Source: Paramecium sonneborni (lineage: Eukaryota; Ciliophora; Oligohymenophorea; Peniculida; Parameciidae). Taken from it: DNA of 64,000 bases. Shown one piece after another: positions 11,314 through 23,775 of the stretch. The translations under genes and the position numbers were made by a program. Positions within the stretch are counted from its first letter, which is position 1. Every line of letters begins with the position of its first letter. Under the pieces are notes generated by a model, which searched no databases, had not been told where the DNA came from, and was given only the letters and a program-made list of their open reading frames with translations. The stretch covers positions 5,558 to 69,557 of the forward strand of contig CAJJDN010000173.1 of the NCBI GenBank assembly GCA_905182985.1, written 5' to 3'.

Positions 11314-13782
11314 ATGACATCTAAAAAATTATTGATTTTGAATACGTTCTTGCTCATCTTAATGGATTTGGCTACGATTTCAATTTTGCTTTTTGAATCA
11401 GTTTAAGAAGGGATAGGATAGTTATTAACAATTTCATTGATAGTTGGATTTGGATTATTTGTTATTTTGCAACAACTGTTAGTTTATACAGAGTGGAAAT
11501 TAAATATGAAATACAAATTAAATTTGATATCATTTTTAGGGAAGATCTTGATAGTGTGGTTTGGAGATGTAAATTTAAGCACAAATCAAAATCTATTGAT
11601 ATTGTTTTAAATATTCATGACATCAGAATGTTATAAAGGGAAGTCATTATAATATTCATTCATTTTCATGATGGTTCTAAATTTATTCAAATTCAAATAG
11701 TTTATTAATTTTGGATATGATTAAGTCATAAACTCAATGTAAATTATTATACTGATTGTTTAAAACTTTTATTAAGTAAAAAAGTCAGAAGAGAAATTTC
11801 AACAATCTTACGCCTAAGTATCAACAGGAGGATAATTATAGTAAACATTTGCTATGATTTAAGAATCAAGAAGAAGCATGCCAATGATACAATCATTAAA
11901 ATTGGGAGAAGATGAACCATGGTTAGATCAGTAAGTATATAGATTCTAATTAGTAAATGGTTATAATATGAAAAATATTTGGTATTGGAAAGAGACTTAA
12001 AATTGAAATTCTATAATTTTGATATCAATATTTTTATAAAATCATAAGAATTAGAAGAAGATTAGAATGAAATTATTGATTAATTATTAAATTAAGGAGT
12101 CAAGTTTATATCAAGAGTAGACAATAGTTAATAATCTCTAATGTGTTCAAAAGGAATGATAACTTTAAGATAAGTATTAGAAAATTAGGTACAATCACAA
12201 AGTAATTGTGAAAATTACTATTAAACATTTTAAATGCAAAGTTAAACATTAGACATTCATAAATATCTACTTAATGTTTTTGGTTTAATTGGTAGATAAT
12301 AAATGTACTATATATTACATTTTTAATTGGTTCCAAAATTAGCTATAGAAATTAACACTAATATTTTTGATATGTGTAAATCACTTTCTCATGAACTTGG
12401 AACTAATCTAAATTGCATACAAAGTTTATCTGAAATTGCATTACAAAAGTCTTCTATTTCATAAGATATTAAATAGCATATTATATAACCTATACTTACA
12501 AGTAGTTAATAATTAAATCTCATCATATCCAATATCAGAGATTATAGTTCTATTGAAACAGATCAATTTTAATTAAGTTTATCAACTTTCAATATTCTTG
12601 AAGAAATTAAAGCCATTGTTGATTTCTTTTAACTCACATGCCAATAAAAAAGAATCGATTTAATATTACCTACTGAATCTTGTATCTTTTGTACATAATT
12701 AGTTCCCATTTTCAATGATCGAGATCGATTTCGCCAAGTCATCTTTCAATTAGTTTCTAATGCTGTTCGTTTCACCATCACTGGCACTATTTAAATTTCC
12801 ATCAAATTAAACGATTTTACATATGAAATTCTTGTTAAAGATACTGGAATAGGAATGGTTAGCAATTCAACATTTACATTAGGCTAGTCAAGAGGAGAAT
12901 AATCTTAGGAGAATCTTAGAATATAAGGTAATGTTGAGAGTTTCAGAAAATAGTATAGGTTCAAGTTTAGGGCTTTTTATCAGCAATTTACTTGTTAAAA
13001 AAATGAATGCTGATGAAGATAGTAAAATTCAATTCACTTCAAATAAATCAGGATCCATCTTCTATTTCTTCATAAAAAATCTCTCTGAATTTAAAGATAA
13101 TTTTGAGAAATGTCAATCTAATAGATTACATAGAACAATTGTAAAATTTTAAACAATAAATTCTTATTATGAGAATATCAATGATGTTCCAATAAAGTTT
13201 GGTTAACCAACAATAAAATCAATAATGAGTGGTCAATCGAATTAAGATGATGCAAATTTAACTGTATATTCTAAAGAATTTGATGAAAATAAATAAATTC
13301 TTCAACCTTTTCAAACAATTGTACCTTAACTTTAAGATACAATCCAAGGGTATTCTCTAAAAAGTACATGTTGTTCTAGAGTTTTAATTGTTGATGATGA
13401 ATACTTTAATATAATGACTTTGTAAATGTTAATGTAATAATTTTTTGCAATATGTGATAAAGCATATAATGGAATGGAAGCTCTTGAATAAATAAATAAT
13501 AAATTAACTAAACCTTGTCCCAAATGTAACAATAGTTGGTATCAACTCATATTCCTTGATATAAATATGCCTATTATGGGCGGAATTGAAACTGTCAAAA
13601 TTATTAAAAGAATGATGCACAATCGCATTATTAAAAAGGTTTATGTAATTGCCAACACTGGTTTTAGTGATTTAGAAACTAAAGAAAAAGCTTATGATGC
13701 AGGAATTGATTACTTTATGACCAAACCCTTAAATATTATGGCTTTCAAGAGTATTGCCTCCAAAATATTCCCAAGAGGATGA
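11314..13782 (+). CDS. Hybrid sensor histidine kinase with receiver domain
   Basis: Three exons; introns at 11931-11953 (23 nt) and 12858-12882 (25 nt, GTTAGC donor); 806 aa. Several hydrophobic N-terminal helices (about residues 1-170) give a multi-TM sensor. The phosphoacceptor histidine is His352 in SLSHELGTNLN. An HATPase domain follows with FRQVIFQLVSNAVRFT (N box), KDTGIGM (G1) and GSSLGLFIS (G2). The receiver domain starts CCSRVLIVDDEYFNI and carries phospho-acceptor Asp733 in IFLDINMPIMGG, with the conserved Thr and KP downstream. The protein should relay phosphate His to Asp in response to an unknown signal. A close paralogue lies on the other strand at 23776-26172. Confidence 0.93.
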
Positions 13783-14290
13783 TATATATTTTTAATACTT
13801 ATCTTTTATAGTTAACTAAGTTATTTAATTATGTTTTAATAGGTATAACCAATCATAAAATTCTCTTATATATAGTAATCTAATGATTTATTCTTAATCT
13901 TACTACTTTTAACCAATTATAGCAAAATTTTACAGTAACCATATAAAATAATATAATTTCTTAAATTTATTATTTATTTTATTATCTTTTTAAGCTATTC
14001 TCTCTTTTCAACATCATTATCTTGATTTTATTGAATTAAATTATAAATTTTAAAATATTCCATAATTCAAAATAAAAATTGATTTATTATAATCAAATCC
14101 ATTCGCAAAGAAATCAAATTTTTACTTTTATGAATTCTTAAATTTTTATAAAAATATTTTTTTTGAGAGAATAAATTTATCATACCTAAATTGTTAATAA
14201 TGGAATTAATTAATTTATATGGATAATTTATTTAAAAATGATCAAGTTAATTTGTGTAATTCTTGTTCATTTAATGGTTATTTAGAAGGA
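13783..14290. other. Intergenic, about 500 bp
   Basis: Very AT-rich spacer between two convergent genes. Nothing recognisable on either strand. From 14058 rightwards it belongs to the first assembly-overlap duplication. Confidence 0.5.
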
Positions 14291-15208
14291 TCATATTGAT
14301 TTTATGCTTCTCGTTTTTTGCTATAAATAATCTTATAATTTTTACTTAAAAGCTCTAATTGCTGCCAATATTATGACACCAATAATAATCGCAATTAATC
14401 CATAAAGATGAGAATTCGAACTTGAATCAATTGAGAAATTCTCAACAAATAATTATCCTTTGATTGACTTAATTATTGGTTAGGTTGAAGCATCATCTGA
14501 TAATGTTTTTGAGTATTTTTATAGTAAATTAATTTGTTATGATGATATTGGTAATGGATCAGGCAATAAATACACAATTTAATCACAATTTTCATATTCT
14601 AAATAATATGCCATATTTTCCAACTATTTTGCAAAATCCATTAATCTCATTTGAAAATTGGTTTCAATTTAAAAAACTGGATTTTCTTTAAGTTCATTAT
14701 CTAATTCTACTGAAAATACAAACTATGCTTTAGAAGGAATTGATGTTGCATTTATTTCTTTCATATTTAATTGTATTTCACATTATACAATATCTTTTTA
14801 AGATAATTTATGAATTGCTGGACAATAAATTTAAAAATTGGAAGGTCCAAAAGTTAAACCTCCAGGAACTTATTTAATTTATATTTTTGATTTATCTTTT
14901 ACTTCATAATTATCACCAAATCCAATAACATATTCTCCTTCTAATTTAACTGAGATTCTTTTGACTGCCTATATTGATATATAAATAATCAATACATAAA
15001 CCCATTCTTCTTGATTTGGATAAGTGAGATAAGAGTTTTCAATGCAATCTGCAAAAACTTATTAGAATGCTAAAAAAAATGAGAAGAGCATATTTTTCAG
15101 AAAAAATTAAATAATGATGTTATTATTTTTATGAGTTTAGGTATTTTTTTATAATTTAAGTGTATAATGAAAATAAGAAAATGATGTGGAATCAATTCTA
15201 TCTGATTC
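14058..15208. repeat. Assembly-overlap duplication 1, left copy
   Basis: 1,151 bp that recurs at 15210-16360 with a constant offset of 1,152; no mismatch was noticed on reading. The copies abut a single N at 15209. This is what two contigs with overlapping ends look like when joined through a one-base gap instead of merged. Confidence 0.9.
14291..15091 (-). CDS. Type I membrane protein, copy 1
   Basis: An N-terminal signal peptide (MLFSFFLAFQQVFA) precedes an extracellular domain with few cysteines, then one TM helix near the C-terminus (LYGLIAIIIGVIILAAI) and a short basic Gln-rich tail. A segment at 14969-14995, 27 nt with GTATTG...ATATAG ends, can be translated or removed as an intron without changing frame: 266 aa with it, 257 without. 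Its Ile/Tyr-rich translation interrupts an otherwise polar region, so I favour an intron. Ectodomain motif PGGLTFGPSNFQIYCPA is distinctive but not recognised. Confidence 0.65.
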
Positions 15209-15209
15209 N
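15209..15209. other. Single-N assembly gap 1
   Basis: One ambiguous base between the two copies of a 1,151-bp duplication. The flanking gene is complete on both sides, so the gap is probably an artefact and the true distance is negative (an overlap). Confidence 0.85.
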
Positions 15210-16360
15210 TTCCATAATTCAAAATAAAAATTGATTTATTATAATCAAATCCATTCGCAAAGAAATCAAATTTTTACTTTTATGAATTCTTAAATTTTTA
15301 TAAAAATATTTTTTTTGAGAGAATAAATTTATCATACCTAAATTGTTAATAATGGAATTAATTAATTTATATGGATAATTTATTTAAAAATGATCAAGTT
15401 AATTTGTGTAATTCTTGTTCATTTAATGGTTATTTAGAAGGATCATATTGATTTTATGCTTCTCGTTTTTTGCTATAAATAATCTTATAATTTTTACTTA
15501 AAAGCTCTAATTGCTGCCAATATTATGACACCAATAATAATCGCAATTAATCCATAAAGATGAGAATTCGAACTTGAATCAATTGAGAAATTCTCAACAA
15601 ATAATTATCCTTTGATTGACTTAATTATTGGTTAGGTTGAAGCATCATCTGATAATGTTTTTGAGTATTTTTATAGTAAATTAATTTGTTATGATGATAT
15701 TGGTAATGGATCAGGCAATAAATACACAATTTAATCACAATTTTCATATTCTAAATAATATGCCATATTTTCCAACTATTTTGCAAAATCCATTAATCTC
15801 ATTTGAAAATTGGTTTCAATTTAAAAAACTGGATTTTCTTTAAGTTCATTATCTAATTCTACTGAAAATACAAACTATGCTTTAGAAGGAATTGATGTTG
15901 CATTTATTTCTTTCATATTTAATTGTATTTCACATTATACAATATCTTTTTAAGATAATTTATGAATTGCTGGACAATAAATTTAAAAATTGGAAGGTCC
16001 AAAAGTTAAACCTCCAGGAACTTATTTAATTTATATTTTTGATTTATCTTTTACTTCATAATTATCACCAAATCCAATAACATATTCTCCTTCTAATTTA
16101 ACTGAGATTCTTTTGACTGCCTATATTGATATATAAATAATCAATACATAAACCCATTCTTCTTGATTTGGATAAGTGAGATAAGAGTTTTCAATGCAAT
16201 CTGCAAAAACTTATTAGAATGCTAAAAAAAATGAGAAGAGCATATTTTTCAGAAAAAATTAAATAATGATGTTATTATTTTTATGAGTTTAGGTATTTTT
16301 TTATAATTTAAGTGTATAATGAAAATAAGAAAATGATGTGGAATCAATTCTATCTGATTC
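15210..16360. repeat. Assembly-overlap duplication 1, right copy
   Basis: Second copy of 14058-15208. The sequence continues past its end without a break, while the left copy stops at the N. This is the arrangement expected for the start of the right-hand contig. Confidence 0.9.
15443..16243 (-). CDS. Type I membrane protein, copy 2
   Basis: Identical to the gene at 14291-15091, including the optional 27-nt segment. It is probably the same locus represented twice. Count it as one gene. Confidence 0.6.
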
Positions 16361-16753
16361 TTATAATAGTTATAAATATATTTTTGATGTTATTTGATAT
16401 AATAATTAAATAAGAATTCGAAAATTATTAGATTTACTTACTATTTTATATAGAATGAAGTAGTAAAATGAAATTAAATAAAGAAATAAAGTGAATATTT
16501 GATAAAGTTATAATAAAATTAAGTTTTAGAGTATTAAAGAGATGGATTGAAATAGTAGATGGAGTATTTGGCTGTTAATTATTTGTAATTAAATAAATAA
16601 TATATATAAATTAGTAATAAAAAAGATAGATAAAAAAATAAAAGAAAAAAGATTATAATATGAAATGATAATGTGTTGAGGATTAATAAGGAAATAAAAT
16701 ATAAAAGGGGTTAAAAATTGAATAAAAATCTTGAATTTAATAAAATAAAAAAA
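16361..16753. other. Intergenic, about 390 bp
   Basis: AT-rich with purine-biased plus strand and short open frames only. No supported feature. Confidence 0.4.
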
Positions 16754-17648
16754 ATGAGTGCTAATGATTTATCTAAGGCTGAAAGTGTTGATAATTTAAG
16801 CTTACAATCTTCATAGGAGGGACAATAAAAGAAATAATATAAGGCTCATCGATTGGGGAATAGGAAATAATAATAAAATAAGAATTATTAAATAAAGTAA
16901 CAGGGAGAAAGCAGAGAGGAGAGAAAATTGAAATCGTATTTGTAAAGGATATAAGAATAAGAAAAATTAGAAGAGGTAAGTGACCTATAACTTTAGTTTT
17001 TATTAAGGCAGCCTTATTGAAACGAAAGCGTTCCAAGGTATTTAAAGCTCATTATTAAAGCCAAACCAGGAGAGTAAGAGCAGTGAAACTTAAGAAGGTC
17101 CAAAGTAGATTGATGAAGTCATGTATATACCATAAATATAATCTGAAGTACGCCAATATAAAGTACAGTGTTGTTGAATCCCTTATTGGTACCGTAGTAG
17201 TCTTAATTAGAAGTAACAGCTTAAACAAAGCTTCGTCTAAATCCCAAGCTCAAGATGAAAGTATCTTAATTTAAAAATATTTTCAAAGGAGAAACATCAC
17301 ATTTTCCTTTATCTCTCTGATTGGTATGAAAAATGTATTGATAATATGCAAAAACTTAATTCTGGAGCCTCTTAATAATATTCACCACAAAAATTAGGCA
17401 AATAAGAAGTCACTAACATATAATCTATTAATTAAGATGTTTATTAGGACACTCTCATTTTAATTAAAAATTTTAAATATTAATATTCATAATAGAATGG
17501 AAATGATTCAAAAGAATTATTAAACAAATATTCTGATAAGAAGTTTTTAGAAACAATCTTGAGAGATAATAAAATATAAATAAATAAAAAAATTTCATTA
17601 GAAAAAGTTTAAATATCAAATGGGAAGTTTATTTAGAAAAAGAATTGA
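16754..17648 (+). CDS. Hypothetical basic Gln-rich protein, five exons, 258 aa
   Basis: Four introns (16976-17007, 17038-17060, 17163-17197, 17261-17288; 32, 23, 35 and 28 nt) join to a frame that is exact. The N-terminal 75 residues are Gln/Lys/Glu-rich and coiled-coil-like. Two very short exons (10 and 21 codons) follow, then a C-terminal exon beginning EKHHIFLYLSDWYEKC. Local GC content is visibly higher in the middle exons, supporting coding. No known domain, signal or TM segment. The 35-nt third intron (GTACAG...CCGTAG) is the least certain because a second AG lies 3 nt downstream. Confidence 0.6.
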
Positions 17649-17927
17649 TATAAATTACAACTCATATTATAAATTTGTTAACATTTAATTAAAGCTCTTT
17701 TTGTTTTATAAAGGAGAAAGAATTTAATGGAAATAGTAACTTAAATACATTTTAATTAATTTAATAAACTCAATTTATTATGAAAAAATAAATAATATAC
17801 ACTTATAAAATATTTGATATTTTTAGATTATAATTGAAATTAAATTTATATATATTTGTAATCTCTGTTAAATGTTGTTGAGTATTGCACCATAAATCTT
17901 ATTAATATTAATAAAAATATTCAAATA
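17649..17927. other. Intergenic spacer
   Basis: AT-rich, no recognised feature. Confidence 0.4.
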
Positions 17928-18224
17928 ATGTAATCCTAATACAACAGCACAGATACTTCAATAGACGAAGTAAATTATGAAGATGAGCCAAGTATTTCAT
18001 AAGTAAAAGAATTAAGAGAAACATTTTTTATCAACAGACTGAATTCTGAAAAAAAAGAATCAAGAAAAGTCAGTTTTAATGAATTAGAAATTGTTTTAGT
18101 TTTTGATGAATGTGATCCACCAGTTATGGTGAGTGAAGATTTAATTATATATTAAAAGCAGACAGGAAAAAAATTTTAAATATCCAGATATCCAACTACT
18201 TCAATATTGAAAAAAGGATTATGA
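17928..18224 (+). CDS. Small acidic protein with RVxF-like (KVSF) motif
   Basis: 98 codons if read through, or 88 if a 30-nt GTGAGT...AAAAG segment at 18129-18158 is an intron; both keep frame. The centre reads ESRKVSFNELEIVLVFDECDPP. A basic run followed by K-V-S-F matches the RVxF docking consensus for protein phosphatase 1, and small acidic disordered proteins with this motif are often PP1 regulators. This is inference from a short motif. No domain is otherwise recognised. Confidence 0.5.
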
Positions 18225-18287
18225 TTTTAACAATAATTTAAATTAAAACATATAAGTAGATCTCTTATAAACTTTTATCATTTTTTT

Positions 18288-18461
18288 CTCTTTTTCAGTG
18301 AGGTTTCTCTTTCTTTTAAATTAATGGTTGATATTCCTTTTTATAGTAAAATTTTGTAATTTGTATTGTCTTTTGAATAATATCCCATACTTGAAGGAGA
18401 TGTGTTTAATCTATCTATGAAAAAATTATTTTAAGATTTTATTCTTTTCAAAACAATCATT
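18288..18461 (-). CDS. Possible 57-aa basic protein
   Basis: A short frame starting MIVLKRIKSQNNFFIDRLN and ending in a Lys/Arg-rich tail, just 19 bp downstream of the AGC kinase stop on the same strand. It may be an independent small gene or a spliced 3' exon of the kinase; a 28-nt GT..AG candidate exists upstream but does not bring the two into the same frame. Composition is non-random, but no homologue is known to me. Confidence 0.4.
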
Positions 18462-18480
18462 TTTTATTATTAAGGAATCT

Positions 18481-20557
18481 TCAATGTGTTAGTCTAAAAA
18501 GGTTAAACAAAAGATGATTACCTATAAATCTAATTAAATAATAATACTAAGTTGTTATACGTTTTTATAAAGAATATGGTTATTCTGTATTCAATTTTTA
18601 TTTCTCATTAATATAACGAGATCCTGATAATTAAGGTTTAGATTAATTATTTGATATATTCTATTAAGGATTATACTTATGAGTCAATTACATTTGGATT
18701 GATGAGATCATTTGAAAATGGTATTTAAGAACTTTATTCTGTTCTATTTTCATTTATCTTTATTTTTTAGAATCAAAATAGAAAGACTTGAAAATTTAGA
18801 TATCTTATAGTAAACCAGTTTTTCCAAGTATTTTTTCTCTGGTTTCTAATTCTCCTTTAAGTAATTCATTTGAATCATAATGAAATTACAATTAATTAGG
18901 TTTAAATGGAGGTTGAATTTATTTATTTAAAATTGAAAGCCAATTACAATCTTAAAACCAAGGATGAAGCATTAATTCTTATAAACCATGATTAGAACCT
19001 AAACGATCTGAAGGTCTTTTGCATAAGAGACCTTATAGTAAATCTTTGATTTGATCAGTTAAATTGATTTAATTTGGGAATGTTAATTCTTCAGTTAAAA
19101 TAGATTAATAAATTTCTTCAGTATTTCTAGAATAATACGGTGGTAATCCAATAACTAATTCATATAGTAGAGCACCTAAACAATAATGATCTACTTAAAT
19201 ATTATGACCAACTTTCAATAACATTTCAGGTGCCATATATTCTGGTGAACCACAAAAACTATATGCATAATCTTCTTCTGACATATTAGGTTTTGATAAT
19301 CCAAAATCAGCTATTCTAATATGTCCATCCATATCTATTAAAATATTTTCTGGTTTTATATCTCTATAAACAACAGATAATGAATGTAAATAACACATTG
19401 CTAAACATATTTCAGCAAAATAAAATCTTGCTTATTCTTCAGTCATTCTTTTTACTTATCTTAATTACCAAAATAATTCTCCACCGCTACAAAATTCTAA
19501 AACAAAAACTATGAAATTCTTAGATTCAAAAGCAAACATTAACTTATTTATAAATGGATGATCTAATACTGTCATTATATCTCTTTCATTTTAAACAATA
19601 CCTAAAATTATTAATTTTATCATCTACCTTATTTTTTATATTTTAGAATAAATTATTTATCTATTAATTTTATCGCATAAAATCTTCCATCCTATTTCAT
19701 TTTAACAAGATACACTCTTGAAAATCCCCCTATTCCTATACATTTTATAAAAATAAAGTCTTTCAAAGTTATTTACTATCCTTAAGGTATACTATAGAAT
19801 GGTTATAAATTTAATGTTTATCCATTAAATATATCCAAAGGTTTATCTAATTATTATAAGTAAAAATCAATTGGCAAATTCTTATCAACAGTATGAAAGT
19901 TTACAATTTCTATATCTTTATTTTAATTATCTACTCCAATAATAATTTTCATTTCGTCCTTTTAAGATCCAGTTGATGAATATTAATTTACTGAATATTT
20001 TATCATTTCTTATTTCAAATATTCCATCATTTAACCTGTACTTTTTTATGAATCTATTGTAAATCTATATTCCTTATTCATATAATGAACCACTATAACA
20101 ATTTAGTTTACTACACTTAAAATACTTTAGTTTTTTTTAATTATCGAGATGAATGATTTCTAAAGTTAATTAGAAGTGGTTCTTCTTGTATCTGTTGTAG
20201 CAATAGTCTTTAAATTATTCAATGTATCTGAATTATTATTTTTCTGATTTTATTTCTAAGAAGATATTTACTAATGACTAGTCATTAATTTCAATAATTC
20301 CTTTTTATATTATTTTCCATATTACACTTATCCCTAACCTCTTTGTATTTATTTCAAATCAATCCCCTATAATCCAGTACTCTAATTCGATTTATGAGTT
20401 GGACTCTAACTCTTTAAACCATTTGGATTAAAGGATTGACTTAATTTCACATTACTTTTACTCACACTACTACTAATTACTATTATCTATACATCTTTTT
20501 ATTATTCTATTTCAAAATCTCTTATAATTGCTATTAGGGACGAGTTAAAGACTACAT
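18481..20557 (-). CDS. AGC-family Ser/Thr protein kinase, 674 aa
   Basis: Three exons; introns at 20467-20492 and 19602-19627 (both 26 nt). About 250 Ser/Gln-rich N-terminal residues lead into a short regulatory region and then the kinase domain: glycine loop [16 protein letters not shown]-type Lys in FYAIKLID, catalytic [13 protein letters not shown], metal-binding ADFGLSK, activation loop [13 protein letters not shown] and [23 protein letters not shown] in place of HRD and the SFCGSPEY loop are characteristic of AGC kinases (PKA/PKG/S6K type). The C-terminal tail after helix I is present but no clear hydrophobic motif is seen. The extreme C-terminus (about 20 residues) is the least secure. 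The start was chosen because the intron then joins a Gln-rich first exon and leaves about 90 bp after the TPR gene. Confidence 0.85.
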
Positions 20558-20647
20558 TATAATATTTTGATTAAATAATCGAATTTTATATAACACTATA
20601 TACTAAAATATAAACAAATCAAACTTTATTTAATTATCAACCTATAT

Positions 20648-22409
20648 TCATCTCAACTATTTCTAATTCTCTACCTATATCCATAATTCTTTATTAATTT
20701 AAAGAAAAGATTGAAGAATTTCTATTCTCTCCAATATTATACCATTTTTAGAATTACTAAAAGATTCCATAATTTTCGGTAGATTTCTCAATTCGAAAAT
20801 CAATTATTCTGAATGGATTATCTAATTGCAATAAAAAAGATTAATCAGAAATCCTAATTATATTTACAAAAGTTCTTCATATTGCAAATCTAAATTTCTT
20901 AAAATATCGAAAAAATATATATAAAACTATTTATTTTAACTAAGAAATCTCTATCTAAATTGTTCTTCAATCAATAAATTCGATAAATAATTAAACAATT
21001 ATATTAATAAATTGTATGATTCTTAACATAATTTAACATTTTCCAATATCTATATTGCATATATTATAACTTCATCTATATTAATATAAAATACTGTTCT
21101 TAAACAACTATTTATATCATAACATAAATTAGCACATAAACTTAACAAAGAGCTTACTAAATCATATTCAGTATTATGTAAAATTAAAATTGGATTAAAT
21201 ATCTATTTATAAAATTTAGTTTCAAAAATTGGATTTGATTATATAAGATTCCTTACTTTTTCATCTGTCAAAATATTTAAAGCATCAATATAATCTTTTA
21301 TACAATCATAAATTGCTGAATTCTTTTTTTAATTTGCTTTCTCTAACAAACTGATAATTTTTTAAGTTAATACATCAACTCCATTGTATTTTCTTATGAA
21401 TTACACTTAGTATAGATAATTATTTTCTTAATAACATTATAAGATCAATGCTGGTAGACTAGCCATCAACTAATTTTTTAACATAAAATACGTTGTATTA
21501 ATCGTGTAATCTATCTTCATCTGATTTAATTATTTATATTAATGTTTCGATTCCTTTCTTATCATAAAAATACGCAGCTGATTCATCAGTATTCTTTTGT
21601 ATTACTTAAAATGCTTGAAGAAGATCAAACTTTTCATTTTACAAAAAAAAACTATCTATTACATCTTTGTAATTTAATTCAGTATCAATTATTTTTTTCT
21701 TTAAAATACAATTACGTAATCTATTTAAACTATTTTTCTTATTTTAATTTTGCTATTGCAATATTAATTGTCTTTCTACATCTATTTTTAAGTTTTTAGC
21801 CTCTAAATTTTTATGATCAATTATTAAAGCTTACTCAATATCTTATAGAGCATTATCAAATTAATTAATCTTATAAAATGCAAATGCTCTTCTTAAATAT
21901 GCTTTAAAACAATTATCACTATTGGCCAAAATTGTGTATTTTCCTTAATGTGCAATTTCCAACACTTTTGAACAATCTTCAATTGCTTAATTAAATTAAT
22001 TCAATTTGATATAAGAGATAGCTCTATTTAACCATAAAACTACATTATCTTAAATTAATTTAAGTGCCTCAGTATACATAATGATAGCTTATTAATAATT
22101 TCCATTTAAATAGTATTCATTCCCTATTTTTTTCAATTCATCAGCTTTTTAAATAATGATCTGTTTTAGTTCTGATTCTTTTGAATTTTAAAATTTACTA
22201 TTACTATCAGGGTTTTTGATTGGAGATATAGTAATATTAAAGTGCTAAATAATTTTAGTAAATTCATATTTCTATTAAGAAAGCGAATTCTATTTTAACT
22301 ATTGCGATTGTTTTGATTATTTAATTTGATCTATAATTTAATCTAGCTTTATTTATGAATCTCTTAAAGCTTCAAAATCGAATTGCAATTAAAAGTCTTT
22401 AGATTACAT
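20648..22409 (-). CDS. TPR / armadillo-like protein (UNC-45/RPAP3-like layout)
   Basis: Two exons with a 22-nt intron at 21470-21491; 579 aa. The first half has three tetratricopeptide repeats: ADELKKIGNEYYLNGNYQQ.., VVLWLNRAISYIKLNQFNQAIED and CFKAYLRRAFAFYKINQFDNALQD. These match the Hsp90/Hsp70-clamp TPR pattern (N-x-x-x-x..Y..A). The second half is all-helical and resembles armadillo/HEAT repeats. That order (TPR then helical repeats) is found in UNC-45, SPAG1-like and dynein-assembly co-chaperones; a chaperone-adaptor role is inferred. Confidence 0.75.
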
Positions 22410-22471
22410 ATAATAGATGTTAGTATATATATATGTATTATAAATATTAATCGAATATTGAATATTAAAAT

Positions 22472-22597
22472 TCAAGGTTTGAATACGGATTAAGTCAATG
22501 CCAAAGCACTATAGGATAAGGAAAAGGCAAGGAGTACTCCAAAAATTCCAACTAATATTTTATATTATTCATCGCTTAGAACTTTTCTTTAAATCAT
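22472..22597 (-). CDS. 41-aa single-pass membrane microprotein
   Basis: A complete ATG-to-TGA frame between the eL21 and TPR genes. It begins MIQRKVLSDEQYKILV, continues into a TM helix (GIFGVLLAFSLSYSALALT) and ends QSVFKP. GC content is raised over exactly this stretch compared with its flanks, and the polar-head, TM, short-tail layout resembles small subunits of membrane complexes (OST, translocon, respiratory chain). It is too short for default gene calling. I cannot name the family. Confidence 0.55.
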
Positions 22598-22649
22598 TAT
22601 ATAAATAATATTAAATATTGATGAATAGATATACTTATTGTATTATATT

Positions 22650-23150
22650 TCAAATAATTTCTACAAATGCTTTTGGATGTTAAAAGACTGTAGCGGTTGG
22701 TTTGACAACTTCAGCATTTCTTGGAAGGACTGGTTATCTTTTGGTTGAAATATGTTTTTTTAATTTATTGGCTTCTGTTTTCTTTTTATCATTTTCTTAA
22801 ACTCTTTTAACAAATTCCTCTCTGCATTTTGATGGTCTCAAATGATCAGCTCTAACGTGAAATCTCTTCTCTACATATCTACCTCTGACTCTTCTTTGTA
22901 ATGAAACACCAATTCCTCTTGGATTTACATTGAATACTCTGGCAGTACGACCATGATAATATTAGAAAGGGACACCTTTGTGTTATGCACCATCAACCAA
23001 AATATCAACAAAATCACCTAAGATTAATGATATATGCATACCTCTTCTGAATGTTTAGAGTGTTTTACGAATGCTAATGTTTCCATGTCCTCTGAATGGT
23101 TTAGCAAACTTGCTTCTAGTACCTTTTTTCAAACCATAACTATGTGTCAT
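22650..23150 (-). CDS. RPL21: 60S ribosomal protein eL21
   Basis: Two exons with a 24-nt intron at 23018-23041; 158 aa, normal family length. Clear eL21 sequence: MTHSYGLKKGTRSKFAKPFR, RGDFVDILVDGAQHKGVPF, YHGRTARVFNVNPRGIGVSL, RVEKRFHVRADHL-type (here RYVEKRFHVRADHLRPSKC) and VKRVQENDKKK. It binds 28S/5S rRNA in the central protuberance region of the large subunit. Codon use and GC are higher than neighbours, as expected for a highly expressed gene. The next gene upstream on the same strand is another ribosomal protein, eS26. Confidence 0.96.
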
Positions 23151-23258
23151 TTATTGAAGATATTAATTTTTTTTTAAATTATTTATACTATAAAGATGAG
23201 AAAGGGATTCATACAATAAGAAATTCAAATTTATTAATGTATGTTTGTAATATATATA

Positions 23259-23661
23259 TCATTGAGCTGCGACTGGAGCTTAAACTTTGGGGGCATCCTT
23301 TTTTTATGTTGATTATTGAGCAGGTCGTTTTCTTTCAATGACTCGAATTCTTCTATCTTCAGCTGATCTAACTCTCACAATACGAGCATGGATAGCACAT
23401 GATACGCAATACTATTTTTGTTAATATAAACACTACTTAGAGTTTGTCAAACAATTTAGGAATTGATTATTATTATTTTTAATCATAAGCTGATGCTTCT
23501 AAGATATCCTTTTTTGATGATGCATCAACTATGTCTCTAACAGTGAATCTCTTGATGGCCTTATCTTTACCAACTAATCTACAACAATTTGAGCATGTCA
23601 CTGGTTTAACATGTCCTCTATTTTTCTTAGAACGACCATTATTTCTTCTCTTTGATGGCAT
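23259..23661 (-). CDS. RPS26: 40S ribosomal protein eS26
   Basis: Two exons with a 25-nt intron at 23412-23436; 125 aa. The N-terminus [20 protein letters not shown] is typical. The zinc ribbon is complete: CSNC in the first exon and [15 protein letters not shown] in the second, so splicing rebuilds the four-Cys site. The segment ILEASAYD and a basic C-terminal extension also match. eS26 sits at the mRNA exit channel of the small subunit. A short Gln insertion (QKQQQ) follows SAYD. It shares strand and proximity with eL21, with a 108-bp spacer. Confidence 0.96.
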
Positions 23662-23775
23662 AAGAATTTTTATTTTTTTAATAATTTATTTAAAATGATT
23701 TAATTTTTTTTTCATATTAACTTCCATAATACACATATCTATTTAATTAATAATAGTACATATTCAATATAATAA

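Noticed and set aside
14058..16360. Tandem gene duplication of the type I membrane protein
   Set aside because: The copies look identical to the base and meet at an N, and the same pattern recurs at the other two gaps; contig overlap is simpler.
20640..20690. Kinase gene start overlapping the end of the TPR gene (ATG at 20684 or 20651)
   Set aside because: A 26-nt intron at 20467-20492 gives a better Gln-rich first exon from ATG at 20557 and leaves a normal intergenic spacer.
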